A stretch of DNA of 64,000 bases from UBA1660 sp964462035. Its GTDB lineage: Bacteria; Myxococcota_A; Polyangia; Polyangiales; Houyiibacteriaceae. Of the stretch, positions 9,262-17,543 are shown piece by piece (the first letter of the stretch is position 1; the number at the start of each line of letters is the position of its first letter). A program made the position numbers and the translations under genes. The stretch lies in assembly GCA_964462035.1 (NCBI GenBank), contig CAYXAP010000044.1, positions 1 to 64,000 on the forward strand. The letters are read 5' to 3'. Under the pieces are notes generated by a model that was not told the DNA's origin, did no database searches, and saw only the letters and a list, made by a program, of their open reading frames with translations.

Positions 9262-10734
9262 CTACGCGAGCCGCGGCTGGTCTGCCAGGTAAACGAGCTG
9301 GGCCCCCTCGGGGATCGTGGCGTCGTCGGGCGGGTTGAGTCGCCGTTCGCCGGTCTTCGAATCGCGGAAGCCGATCACCATCACCCCGGTGAGCTCGCGG
9401 ACGGCCACGGCGATCGCACCGAAGGTCTTCGCCTCGACCTCGTCCGGGGTCTGGCCGACATAGAGGTTCTGGTCGCCGGCGGACACCATGGTGGCGGCGG
9501 CGTCGGCCGCGCCCGGATAGCGGACCGTGTGCGAGAGCATCGCGAAGCCGAGGCGCCGAGACTCGATGACCTCGTCGGCTCCTGCCGCGCGGGCGTGGGC
9601 GACGTTCTCCGAGTCCAGGATTTCGGCTACGAGGTGCAGCGGCCTGGAGCGTTCGTGCTCGCGCTCCTGCTTGGCGAGGTAGGCCCGCGTCGTGAAGATC
9701 GTCAGGATGCTGTTCGCGTCGGCGAGCTGCGGCGAGACCTCTCGGGAGCCGACGATGATCATCGCCTTGGCGTGAGAGAGCCGCACCTTGTCGAGCTCCG
9801 ACTCCTTGGTCGGGTCGCCCTGGACCCAGAGGAACGACGCGGGCACGTCCGCGGGTCGCTCGCGATCGGCGAAGAGGACGACCTTGTGCTCCTCGAGGTC
9901 CATCTCGTCGCGGAGCGTGTCGAGCAGGAGCGTGCTGCCCTTCTCGTACCCGCAGACGATGATGTGGTCGACGTAGTTGCTCATCCGAAACTGTTCCTCG
10001 CGGATGCTGAGCACCGCGTTCAAGAGGGTGTGGCCCACGATGCCGGCGAAGAGCGCGAGCGTGAACATCCCGCCGACCATCAGGACGGCGCCGATGATCC
10101 GCCCGAGGTCGGTGACAGGGGCGTAATCGCCGTAGCCGACGGTGGTGAGCGTCACGAGCGCCCACCAGAGCCCCTGGGCGGGCGTCTTCACCGAGGCGTA
10201 GGGGTCCGTGTGCTCGACCAGGAAGAGGCTGAGCCCGCCGAGGATCGTCTCCACGCCGAGCACGGAGAAGGCGAAGAGGAAGAGGATGCGGTCGCCCTCG
10301 AAGGCGGCCATCAGCCCGGCGAAGGGATTGCCGTGCTTGAAGAACTTCGCCGTCCGCAGCAGCCGGAGGAGCCGCAGGGTGCGGAGACCGCGCAGCTCCG
10401 GCACGACCGCCACGACGGCGGCCAGATCGACCAGCTGCCCCGGTCGGAGCAGGAAGCGTAGCCGACCGAAGAGGTGGATCCGGAGCTTCGTCAGCGGTGG
10501 CTCGCGGAAGACCCGGAGCTCCGGCGGGGTGTAGGTCAACACGCGCAGGCCGATCTCGACGCCGAAGGCGATCAGGATCACCCGGTCGGCGATGGCCAAG
10601 ATCGGGTGCTCCACGATGGGCTCGAGCACCAGGAGCACCACCGAGGCGGCGATCAGCGCCCAGACGACCCCCTCCACCCAGGCGTGGATGCGGGTATTCG
10701 GCCGATGGAAGGCGGCGTGGAGCGTCTTCCACAC
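9262..10734 (-). CDS. Potassium channel with RCK (TrkA-N/TrkA-C) domains
   Basis: Protein of 490 aa. The membrane part (about 20-245) has six predicted helices, with an S4-like segment rich in Arg every third residue (LRGLRTLRLLRLLR, 115-128). A pore loop carries the K+ selectivity filter TTVGYGD (197-203). Cytosolic RCK domains follow, starting at HIIVCGYEKGS, then an extended C-terminal region ending in a TrkA-C-like domain. It should be a ligand- or voltage-modulated K+ channel of the inner membrane. It is transcribed with the YkgJ-type gene and diverges from the thioesterase gene across 45 bp. Confidence 0.9.
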   Translation of the reverse strand: MWKTLHAAFHRPNTRIHAWVEGVVWALIAASVVLLVLEPIVEHPILAIADRVILIAFGVEIGLRVLTYTPPELRVFREPPLTKLRIHLFGRLRFLLRPGQLVDLAAVVAVVPELRGLRTLRLLRLLRTAKFFKHGNPFAGLMAAFEGDRILFLFAFSVLGVETILGGLSLFLVEHTDPYASVKTPAQGLWWALVTLTTVGYGDYAPVTDLGRIIGAVLMVGGMFTLALFAGIVGHTLLNAVLSIREEQFRMSNYVDHIIVCGYEKGSTLLLDTLRDEMDLEEHKVVLFADRERPADVPASFLWVQGDPTKESELDKVRLSHAKAMIIVGSREVSPQLADANSILTIFTTRAYLAKQEREHERSRPLHLVAEILDSENVAHARAAGADEVIESRRLGFAMLSHTVRYPGAADAAATMVSAGDQNLYVGQTPDEVEAKTFGAIAVAVRELTGVMVIGFRDSKTGERRLNPPDDATIPEGAQLVYLADQPRLA

Positions 10735-10779
10735 GAAGCGGGAGTATCGCTACTCGTGAGGGATGTAAACTCCCGGCCG

Positions 10780-11172
10780 ATGGAGCCCCACCGGCACGGC
10801 GTGCAGATCTACTACGAGGACACCGATCATTCGGGGCTCGTCTATCACGCGAATTACCTCAAGTACTTCGAACGAGCGCGCGAGCATCTGCTGGGCGTGG
10901 AGGAGCTGGTGCGCCTCCTGAACGAGGACGGCATCGGCTTCGTCGTCTACAAGGCGGAGCTGACCTACAAGAAGGGCGCAGTCTTCGGCGACTCGATCGA
11001 GATCCGCACGACCGCCGCCAAGGAGAGCGACTTCCGCCTCGGTTTCCAGCAGAACGTCCACCGCCCGAGCGAGAACGACGCGCTCCTGGTCGAGGGTCGC
11101 ATCGAGATGGTCTGCGTCGACCGGGACGGGAAGCTCGTGCCGATTCCCGCGTCGGTGATCGAGCGGCTGTGA
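10780..11172 (+). CDS. YbgC/4-hydroxybenzoyl-CoA thioesterase-family hot-dog protein
   Basis: Protein of 130 aa with the acyl-CoA thioesterase signature YYEDTDHSGLVYHANYLKYF, which includes the catalytic Asp (D-T-D-x-x-G) and the HANY turn of YbgC-type enzymes. It should hydrolyse short-chain or aromatic acyl-CoA in the cytosol. The ATG was chosen over an in-frame GTG 24 bp upstream because the family usually begins just before the first strand. In many proteobacteria ybgC sits with tol-pal genes; here it does not. Confidence 0.88.
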   Translation: MEPHRHGVQIYYEDTDHSGLVYHANYLKYFERAREHLLGVEELVRLLNEDGIGFVVYKAELTYKKGAVFGDSIEIRTTAAKESDFRLGFQQNVHRPSENDALLVEGRIEMVCVDRDGKLVPIPASVIERL

Positions 11173-11207
11173 GCCAATTCGTGACGAGCTCGGGTGTCTC
11201 CAGCGCG

Positions 11208-11948
11208 ATGCGCGCTGCGATCCTGGTTCTCCTGCTGACCACCCCCGCCTTCGGCCAGTCGCCGGGCGACCTCGACGCCGAGTGCTCGGACCACTCGGTT
11301 CCCTCGCTTCCCTCGTACGAGCCGCCGCCTTGGATCGGTGACGCTCCGCCGACCCATTCCACCGCCGCTGCGGCCGCGGCCACCGTTCAGGCGCTGCTTC
11401 CTCAACGGTCGTACGGCACCGCGCAGCCGGTGCTCTGGGGCCAGCTCGCGGACGCCTACCGTGACCAGTGCCTGCTGGGCGATGCCATCCCCCACTCGTG
11501 TTGGTCGGCCGTGCAGTACTACCACCAGGTCGTCACGGTTCAGCTGCGCACCCCTTCCAAGGCCTTTCCCCCGGGCGATCGAATGCTCTTCCGAATCGCC
11601 GTGGTGGTGCGCCACCGCGCTCGAATCGACGACGCCCGCACCACCCTCGAGCGGCTGCTCCGGTTCTTCCCCCTCAGCTCCCTCAAGCCGAGCGCCCTGA
11701 TCCTCCTCGGTCAGACCTACGAGCACGAAGGCAACCTCGCCGCGGCGCGCGACTACTACGAGCAGGCCGCCGAGGAGCCCTCGAACGAGCAGGCCCTCGC
11801 GCTCTACCTCGCGGCCTGGGCGGCCCGGGTCACCGGCGACGACGCCGACGCGAGCCGCTACGCGGCGCAGGCCCTCGCCACGGCGACCGGTCCGCTCGAA
11901 GCCGGCCTCCGGCGAGACTGGTGCGCCCTGCGCGCCGGCGCAGACTGA
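11208..11948 (+). CDS. Secreted TPR-like protein, first of a tandem pair
   Basis: Protein of 246 aa with a signal peptide ending at FGQ (residue 17). An in-frame GTG overlapping the previous stop (GTGA) would add 13 residues, but the ATG gives the better signal peptide. The mature N-terminus contains PSYEPPPWIGD. Helical repeats follow (about 120-235), including LGQTYEHEGNLAAARDYYEQ, which fits a TPR. It ends in DWCALR. The next gene encodes a clear paralogue with PSYEPPVWVGD and DWCAFR at matching places. Probably periplasmic; no function known. Confidence 0.72.
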   Translation: MRAAILVLLLTTPAFGQSPGDLDAECSDHSVPSLPSYEPPPWIGDAPPTHSTAAAAAATVQALLPQRSYGTAQPVLWGQLADAYRDQCLLGDAIPHSCWSAVQYYHQVVTVQLRTPSKAFPPGDRMLFRIAVVVRHRARIDDARTTLERLLRFFPLSSLKPSALILLGQTYEHEGNLAAARDYYEQAAEEPSNEQALALYLAAWAARVTGDDADASRYAAQALATATGPLEAGLRRDWCALRAGAD

Positions 11949-11990
11949 GCCCCGGGAATGTGGCGGGCGCCGCGAGCGTACGATGGGCCG

Positions 11991-12704
11991 ATGCGCTGGC
12001 TCCCCCTGCTGCTCCTGGCGTTCGCGTCGCCCGCCTTCGGGCAGGCGGCGGAGTTCGACCCGCGCTGTGGAACGCCGCCGACCCACCCCTCCTACGAGCC
12101 GCCGGTCTGGGTCGGTGACAGCGGTCCCTCCTTTCCCAGCGCGGCCGCCGCGCAGGCCGAGGCGGACGCGCTGAAGCCACAGCTCGACGCCGCGCCCGGT
12201 GGGGCCGACAAGGCGGCGATGGCGCGCCGGTACGCCGACGCGCTGCGGGAGCGCTATCTGCTCGACGGCGACCACGACGCGCTCCAGGGCGCGATCCGCG
12301 GTTACGCGACGTCGATCCAGGAAGCGCCAGCCGGTCCCGACATGGACCGCACGCTCTTCCGGTTGGCCGCGCTCCTCGACGAGATCCAACAGCCCGACCG
12401 CGCCCGGCAGGTCTACCACCGGCTGATCCTGAACGAGCCGAGCAGCCCGCTGGTCGCCAGCGCATACATCCGCTTCGGCCTCTACTACCGCACCCAGGGC
12501 GAACCGGCGGTCGCGGTCCGGTTCTTCGAGAAGGCCGCCGAGCTCACCACGCCCGAGCGTGGGCTGGCGCTCTACCTCGCCGCGTGGGCCGCGCACGACC
12601 AGGGCGACGGAAGCCAGTCGCGCGAGTACGCCGAGCGAGCGCTGGCCGCTTCGAGCGGTCGCGTGCGTGCCGCGGTTCGCGCCGACTGGTGCGCGTTCCG
12701 CTGA
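11991..12704 (+). CDS. Secreted TPR-like protein, second of a tandem pair
   Basis: Protein of 237 aa with a signal peptide ending at FGQ. It shares with the upstream gene the mature motif PSYEPPVWVGD, the repeat FGLYYRTQGEPAVAVRFFEKA, the phrase LALYLAAWAA and the ending DWCAFR. The two genes therefore arose by local duplication and have diverged. TPR arrays usually mediate protein-protein contacts, so it may be a periplasmic scaffold. No enzyme motif is visible. Confidence 0.72.
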   Translation: MRWLPLLLLAFASPAFGQAAEFDPRCGTPPTHPSYEPPVWVGDSGPSFPSAAAAQAEADALKPQLDAAPGGADKAAMARRYADALRERYLLDGDHDALQGAIRGYATSIQEAPAGPDMDRTLFRLAALLDEIQQPDRARQVYHRLILNEPSSPLVASAYIRFGLYYRTQGEPAVAVRFFEKAAELTTPERGLALYLAAWAAHDQGDGSQSREYAERALAASSGRVRAAVRADWCAFR

Positions 12705-12751
12705 GGGACGTGTCGGTCTCCGCCCCCGCGGGTGCTACGGTTCTCGCAGCC

Positions 12752-13543
12752 ATGGTCCGCATGCACACGCGCCTCGTCGTCACCTGCGTCGCGCTCGTGC
12801 TTTTCGCGTTCGGTTGTTCCCACGCGCCGTCGGAGCCCGACGGGGGGCCCGCGAGGGATGCGCAGAGCGATTCGGACTGGGGCACCGACCTCGGCGCCTG
12901 CGAGCCGCCGTCGCCACCGGTGCCGCTCGCCGCGTGCGATACGGTTCCCACTCGGACGGGTGAGACAACGGGTCGCGAGAACGTGGGCACCGGAAGCGCC
13001 GACGTCGTCGCCATCGAGACCATCGATGGGCGGGTTCACCTCTCGCTCGAGCAGGACGGGATCCGGCGGGTGCTCGTGTTGCCGGCGGCTCCCCCGCTGG
13101 TCGAAGGCGACACGGTCGAGATCGAGGCCGAGGGGGCCGCGCTCACCGTCTCGCACGAGGGGACGTTCGTCGCCTTCGCCGGTGGCGAGGTTCCGTCGGG
13201 GGCGTTGACGGACCTGATGCGGCTCGCGACGGACATGGGGAGCGCGCCCGTCAGCATCGGCGACGTGGATGTCGTCATCGAAGCCGCCTGTGCGAGCGCG
13301 CGTCCCCATCGTGACCCCCGCTTCTGTCCTGACGTCGGCCTCGTCGCCTTCGGCCTCCGCTTCGGCGACACGCGCGTCCTCGCCGGAGAGTCGGTCGAGC
13401 TCGTTCACGGCGGTCGCGACCTGGCGGTGGCGATCGAGAGCCTCACGCGCCGTGACGATCGCTACTCGGGCACCTGCGCCGGGTGCGGCGACTACTGGCC
13501 CCCGAGCTTCGACGTCGCGCTGGTCCCGCTGACCGAGCCCTGA
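12752..13543 (+). CDS. Lipoprotein of unknown function
   Basis: Protein of 263 aa with a signal sequence and lipobox FAFGC (C22). An Asp/Gly-rich spacer follows, as in several lipoproteins of this window. The rest is beta-rich with seven or more Cys, several near the C-terminus (CPDVG, GTCAGCGDYW), suggesting disulfides in an extracytoplasmic domain. No family recognised. Confidence 0.62.
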   Translation: MVRMHTRLVVTCVALVLFAFGCSHAPSEPDGGPARDAQSDSDWGTDLGACEPPSPPVPLAACDTVPTRTGETTGRENVGTGSADVVAIETIDGRVHLSLEQDGIRRVLVLPAAPPLVEGDTVEIEAEGAALTVSHEGTFVAFAGGEVPSGALTDLMRLATDMGSAPVSIGDVDVVIEAACASARPHRDPRFCPDVGLVAFGLRFGDTRVLAGESVELVHGGRDLAVAIESLTRRDDRYSGTCAGCGDYWPPSFDVALVPLTEP

Positions 13544-13556
13544 GTGTCGAGCTCGC

Positions 13557-14225
13557 TCAGCCGGCGGTGCCGAAGAGCTTGTCCGGCAGCGGCGTGAGCG
13601 ACGAATAGTTCTTCGACATGTCCGCCAGGTGATGGACCTGGTGCTTCTTCGTCAGGAAGTTCAGCGGACCGAGCGACTTCAGGTCGAGGCCGGAGTGGAT
13701 CGTGATGTTCAGCGTCGAGTAGACGAAGAACGCGATCAGGAAGGCGACCTGGTGCACCGGTCCGATGAGGAGCGTCGAGACGTAGAGCAGGCCGAGGCCG
13801 GCGAGGAGCTCGACCGGGTGCAGGTAGAAGCTCTCGAGCGCCGAGGGGTTGCGGACCCGGTGGTGCATGCCGTGCACCCAGCGCATGAGCTTCTTGTGGT
13901 GCATCGTCCGATGCAGCCCGTAGTAGAGGAAGTCGTAGACGAAGAGGATGCCCACCGCCTGCAAGGCGATCATCCACCAGGCCGTCGCCTCGGCGGTCAC
14001 CAGGTGTTCGCGGAGGAACCAGGTCGGGCCGACCACCGCCGCGAGCGAGAGCGTCGAGATCAGCGCCATGGTGCCGAGGCGGTTGGCCTTGCTGACCTTG
14101 ATCGACGGCCGGTCGCTGAGGCGCCGGCTCGCGAAACGCGGTGAGTGGTACGCCCACGCGAGCCCTCCGAGGAGGAGCGCGTCGAAGGCCAAGATGGCCG
14201 CGATGACACCGTAGAAGACGATCAT
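13557..14225 (-). CDS. Fatty acid hydroxylase / sterol desaturase-family membrane protein
   Basis: Protein of 222 aa with four or more membrane segments and the di-iron histidine boxes of the family: HRTMHH, HGMHH and HQVHH. The order and spacing match integral-membrane hydroxylases and desaturases that act on lipids or carotenoids with O2. The substrate cannot be inferred. It is transcribed separately from the downstream DUF1552 gene (77 bp gap) and converges with a lipoprotein gene. Confidence 0.88.
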   Translation of the reverse strand: MIVFYGVIAAILAFDALLLGGLAWAYHSPRFASRRLSDRPSIKVSKANRLGTMALISTLSLAAVVGPTWFLREHLVTAEATAWWMIALQAVGILFVYDFLYYGLHRTMHHKKLMRWVHGMHHRVRNPSALESFYLHPVELLAGLGLLYVSTLLIGPVHQVAFLIAFFVYSTLNITIHSGLDLKSLGPLNFLTKKHQVHHLADMSKNYSSLTPLPDKLFGTAG

Positions 14226-14302
14226 CTGAGTGAGACCCTATCGCCCGGACGCCGCGGGTCTCGCCGGTGGCGTGCGCAAGCTCAGAGGGTTGGTTCGGGC
14301 GC

Positions 14303-15781
14303 TCAGACCATCAACGGCTCGAGCGGGCCGCGATACTCGGGGCGATCTTCCAGATCCCGGTCGCCGAAGAAGTCGATGTCCGTCTGACCGAGGGCGTGGG
14401 CGATGCTGACCAGCAGCTTGTTGTGCGGGACGCGGTCGCCCGAGTCGATGTCGCGGAGCCGCAGGTAGCGGCCGAGCCGGAGCGTGCGGTTGCCGCCACC
14501 GGCGATGACCACCGGGTGACGGGTGTGCTGGGCGTCGTGACCATCGTGGCCGAACTCGTTGTGCCAGTAGACGATGGTGTTATCGAGGATCGTCCCGCCG
14601 CTCGGGTCCATCGGATCGAGGATCGAGTCGAGGACCTCCAGGACGACGGCGAAGTTGCCCGCGGCCCAGCGCTGACCGGCGAGGTAGCCACGACGGATCG
14701 TCTCGAGGTCCGAGCCGGACGCGCCCCAGTAGCTGTGCACCAGATCCTCGTGGAATCGGTAGCCGTCGCCGAAGAGGCTGATGACCCCCGAGTCCCGCAC
14801 CGCCGGGATGTCGGTGTAGTAGTTCGGGTAGTCGTTGAGGATCTGCAGCGTCGCGCAGCGCGCGCGCCCGCAGGCGAAGGCCTGGCTGATCACCTCCGCA
14901 TGCGCGCGCGTGACCACCGGCACGTTCGAGTAGTCGCCCACGTTCGGACCGACGCTCGGCACATCACTGCCGCTGGTGGTGCACGAGCCCACGAACATCC
15001 CTCCGGGCCCCATCCCCGGTGCGGGCGTGAGTGCGGCCATCGCGTCGATGTGCGCGCGGATCTTCTCGGCTTCGGAACCGCCGAGCCGCCCCTCGAGCGC
15101 CTCGAGCACGCTCTGGTCGTAGCCGAAGATCCGGCGCTCGCCGTTCGCGTAGTCCACCGTCGGCTCGGTGGGGTCCGGCGGCACGAAGCCCTCCGGGAAG
15201 GCCGCGCGGAAGACGACGCGGGGATCGGGCTGCGGCTGCCGGAAGCGGCCGGCGTCGTCGTAGCTCATGCACTTCCAGGTGCCGGTGCCTTCGACGGACG
15301 CCGTCAGCAGCGCCGGTGCGCCCAAGCGCGCATGGAGCACGAAGTCGAGCGAGGGGTGCCCCGCGCCGAAGTTGCCCTCGCGGTCGGCGGGGCCCTGCGC
15401 ACCGGTGAGCATGGTGCCCTGCTCGTTGTGCCCGTGGTTCGGGTAGACGCCGCCGCGGGTGTTCTCCTTCGTGCACTGGGTGTCCAGCCCATCGAGGATG
15501 GTGATCTTGTCGCGCCACGCCATCAGCGGCGCGAGGATCGCCATGTCGTAGTCGAAGCTCAGCCCGGAGAGCGCCTCGTCCGGCGTGCTCGGGTCGGAGC
15601 CATCGCCGTTGCGCGGAATCCACCAGTCACGGTCCACGCCGTGCGGGGTTCGCACGGCGAGGAAGCGGACCGGACCCATCGGCGCCTGCGCGGACAGGCG
15701 GCGACCGAAGCCGGGGGCGAGGGCTGCGCCGAGCGTACCGGCGCCGAGGAGCTTCGCGAAGTCTCGTCGTGAGATGCTCAT
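14303..15781 (-). CDS. DUF1552 protein with Tat signal
   Basis: Protein of 492 aa whose N-terminus SRRDFAKLLGAGTLGAALA is a twin-arginine signal, so it is exported folded. The body matches the DUF1552 family: KITILDGLD, NHGHNEQGTMLTG, NTIVYWHNEFGHDGHDAQHT and the ending IDFFGD. The His/Asp-rich motifs recall the metal site of the alkaline phosphatase/sulfatase-like DUF1501 relatives. Its start overlaps the stop of the DUF1592 gene by 4 bp (ATGA), so the two are co-translated. This pairing is common in myxobacteria and planctomycetes; the reaction is unknown to me. Confidence 0.87.
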   Translation of the reverse strand: MSISRRDFAKLLGAGTLGAALAPGFGRRLSAQAPMGPVRFLAVRTPHGVDRDWWIPRNGDGSDPSTPDEALSGLSFDYDMAILAPLMAWRDKITILDGLDTQCTKENTRGGVYPNHGHNEQGTMLTGAQGPADREGNFGAGHPSLDFVLHARLGAPALLTASVEGTGTWKCMSYDDAGRFRQPQPDPRVVFRAAFPEGFVPPDPTEPTVDYANGERRIFGYDQSVLEALEGRLGGSEAEKIRAHIDAMAALTPAPGMGPGGMFVGSCTTSGSDVPSVGPNVGDYSNVPVVTRAHAEVISQAFACGRARCATLQILNDYPNYYTDIPAVRDSGVISLFGDGYRFHEDLVHSYWGASGSDLETIRRGYLAGQRWAAGNFAVVLEVLDSILDPMDPSGGTILDNTIVYWHNEFGHDGHDAQHTRHPVVIAGGGNRTLRLGRYLRLRDIDSGDRVPHNKLLVSIAHALGQTDIDFFGDRDLEDRPEYRGPLEPLMV

Positions 15782-17373
15782 GGCTTCCTCCGTTCGATGA
15801 AGGCGGGGTCTCGGACCAGGTCGACGAGCAGCTCCTCGAAGTTGCCACCGCTCGCCAGGAAGGCCTCGTCGGCCTCGCCAGTCCAGCGGACGATCTCGGG
15901 GGAGCCGACCTGGCCGCCCATCAGGAAGTGGGCGAAGCGCTGCACGAGGCAGCTCCGGAACGCGGTGTCGTTCGCCAGGATCAGCGACAGATCCGTGGCG
16001 CCATCGATCTCGCCGGCGCCGGGGAAGGTGATGTTCGTCTCGACCGGGTTGCCATCGGCGGCGTAGGTCGTCTGCCAGCTGCCGTCGCCGGCGAAGCTCT
16101 CGAAGGCGAGCCCGATCGGGTCCGCCAGTCGGTGGCAGGCGCCGCAGGTCGGGGCCTCGCCGCGGGCCACGACGATCTCGCGGATGGTGGCGTCGGGGCC
16201 GACCAGCTCGTCGAGGGCGGCCTCCAGATCGATGTCGAGCGGAGCCACGTTGCGGCACATCGCGTCGCGGAAGACCGCCATGCCGCGCCGGACCACGTTG
16301 GCTCGGCCGTCCTTGCCGTGCGCGACGAGCCACGCGCCCTGGGTCAGCAGGCCGCTGCGCTGGCTCGCGTCCATGGTGATCGGCTGCAGGCCGGAGCCAG
16401 GGTGGCTCACGCCGTAGTACTCGGCGAGCTCGGGCTGCGCCCAGGTCTGGTCGCTGGTGAGCAGGTCACGCAGCGTGCCGCGGTTCTCGACCACCACGTT
16501 GCTGACGAAGGTCTCGTACTCCTCCTCCATCTGAGCGACGAGGCTGGGCGGAAGGCCGACCTCGTTGCCCTGCGACTGCAGCGTGGCCATCTCGAGCCAC
16601 TCCCAGAAGAAGCGCTGCCAGACCCGGTCCGAGCGGTCCATCAGCCGCCTCGCGTGCTCCTCGCGGACGTCCGGGTCGCGGAGCTCGCCCGCAGCGGCGG
16701 CGGCCATGAGCTCGTCGTCGGGCGCGCGGTCGGTGATCGAGAAGGCCATCAGGTTGGCGATCTCGTAGTGGTCGAGATCGACGATGGCGTCGTCGTCCCC
16801 CTCGTCACCGAGCTCCCAGCGATAGAGGAAGCGCGGCGAGAGCAGCACGGCCCGCACCAGGCTCGCGAAGCCGTAGTCGTAGTCGTAGTCGGTCCGGTTC
16901 TGCTCGAAGACCATCCGAAGCTCGGTACGCTCGGCGTCGGTCACCGGTCCGCGGAAGGCCGCCTCCGGGAACCACGCCATGAACTGGTCGATGCAGGCGT
17001 CGGTACCGTAGCTGTCGCAGCGCGCCGCGGTCGCGCCGTTGGCGGCTGCCCACTCGCCCACGGCGCGGACGCCCTCGACGAAGAGACCGGCGTTGCCGGT
17101 GTCCACCCGCGCGGTGGACGCGATGTTGGTCAGCCCGTACTCGGCGGCCCCGGGGGGGACGTTCGGCGTGGGGGCGTCCGTCCCGAACAGGCGCTCGATC
17201 TCCAGCTCGATCTGCGGCGGCGAGAGCCGCCACACCCGCGCCTCGAAGCGCGGGTCCATCGGATCGGTGCCCGGCTCGTTTCGCCCACCCTCTCCGATCG
17301 TCCCCTCACAGCCCATGGCGAAGGCCAAGGCCAGGAGGGCTATCGGAATGGTTCGTCTGGTGTTCATCCGCAC
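15778..17373 (-). CDS. DUF1592/DUF1588/DUF1585 cytochrome-like lipoprotein
   Basis: Protein of 531 aa with lipobox AFAMGC (C22). The order of recognisable blocks follows the planctomycete-type multidomain family: an N-terminal block (LSPPQIELEIERLFG), a central DUF1592-like block (VRAVLLSPRFLYRWE, RVWQRFFWEWL), then a DUF1588-like block with one haem c motif CGACH (410-414), and a DUF1585-like C-terminus (SCLVQRFAHFLMGG). A single covalently bound haem is expected, so this is probably an electron-transfer partner of the DUF1552 protein encoded next in the operon. Periplasmic, lipid anchored. Confidence 0.85.
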   Translation of the reverse strand: MRMNTRRTIPIALLALAFAMGCEGTIGEGGRNEPGTDPMDPRFEARVWRLSPPQIELEIERLFGTDAPTPNVPPGAAEYGLTNIASTARVDTGNAGLFVEGVRAVGEWAAANGATAARCDSYGTDACIDQFMAWFPEAAFRGPVTDAERTELRMVFEQNRTDYDYDYGFASLVRAVLLSPRFLYRWELGDEGDDDAIVDLDHYEIANLMAFSITDRAPDDELMAAAAAGELRDPDVREEHARRLMDRSDRVWQRFFWEWLEMATLQSQGNEVGLPPSLVAQMEEEYETFVSNVVVENRGTLRDLLTSDQTWAQPELAEYYGVSHPGSGLQPITMDASQRSGLLTQGAWLVAHGKDGRANVVRRGMAVFRDAMCRNVAPLDIDLEAALDELVGPDATIREIVVARGEAPTCGACHRLADPIGLAFESFAGDGSWQTTYAADGNPVETNITFPGAGEIDGATDLSLILANDTAFRSCLVQRFAHFLMGGQVGSPEIVRWTGEADEAFLASGGNFEELLVDLVRDPAFIERRKP

Positions 17374-17543
17374 GAATCCCTTCGCTCCCCGACCCCCAAC
17401 GAACCACAGGTCGTGCGATTCGTCACCCCAGATTGGCCGAAAGATGCACAGCCAGTCACGAATTCACCGGATCTGGCGGAAACGTGCGCCGACGTCGAAT
17501 TTCCCCAGCGTCCCCAACCTGTGATCTGGGCCGTGGTGAGCCG
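17374..17543 (+). other. Divergent spacer between the DUF1592 and metalloprotease genes
   Basis: A 170-bp region, less GC-rich than the flanking genes, that must hold promoters for both directions. I see the loosely inverted segments ATTCGTCAC and GTCACGAAT about 35 bp apart, but no convincing -35/-10 pair. Confidence 0.4.

Noticed and set aside
9133..10461. A 442-codon plus-strand frame opposite the potassium channel
   Set aside because: Antisense to an ORF with a perfect K+ filter and RCK domains; no motif of its own.
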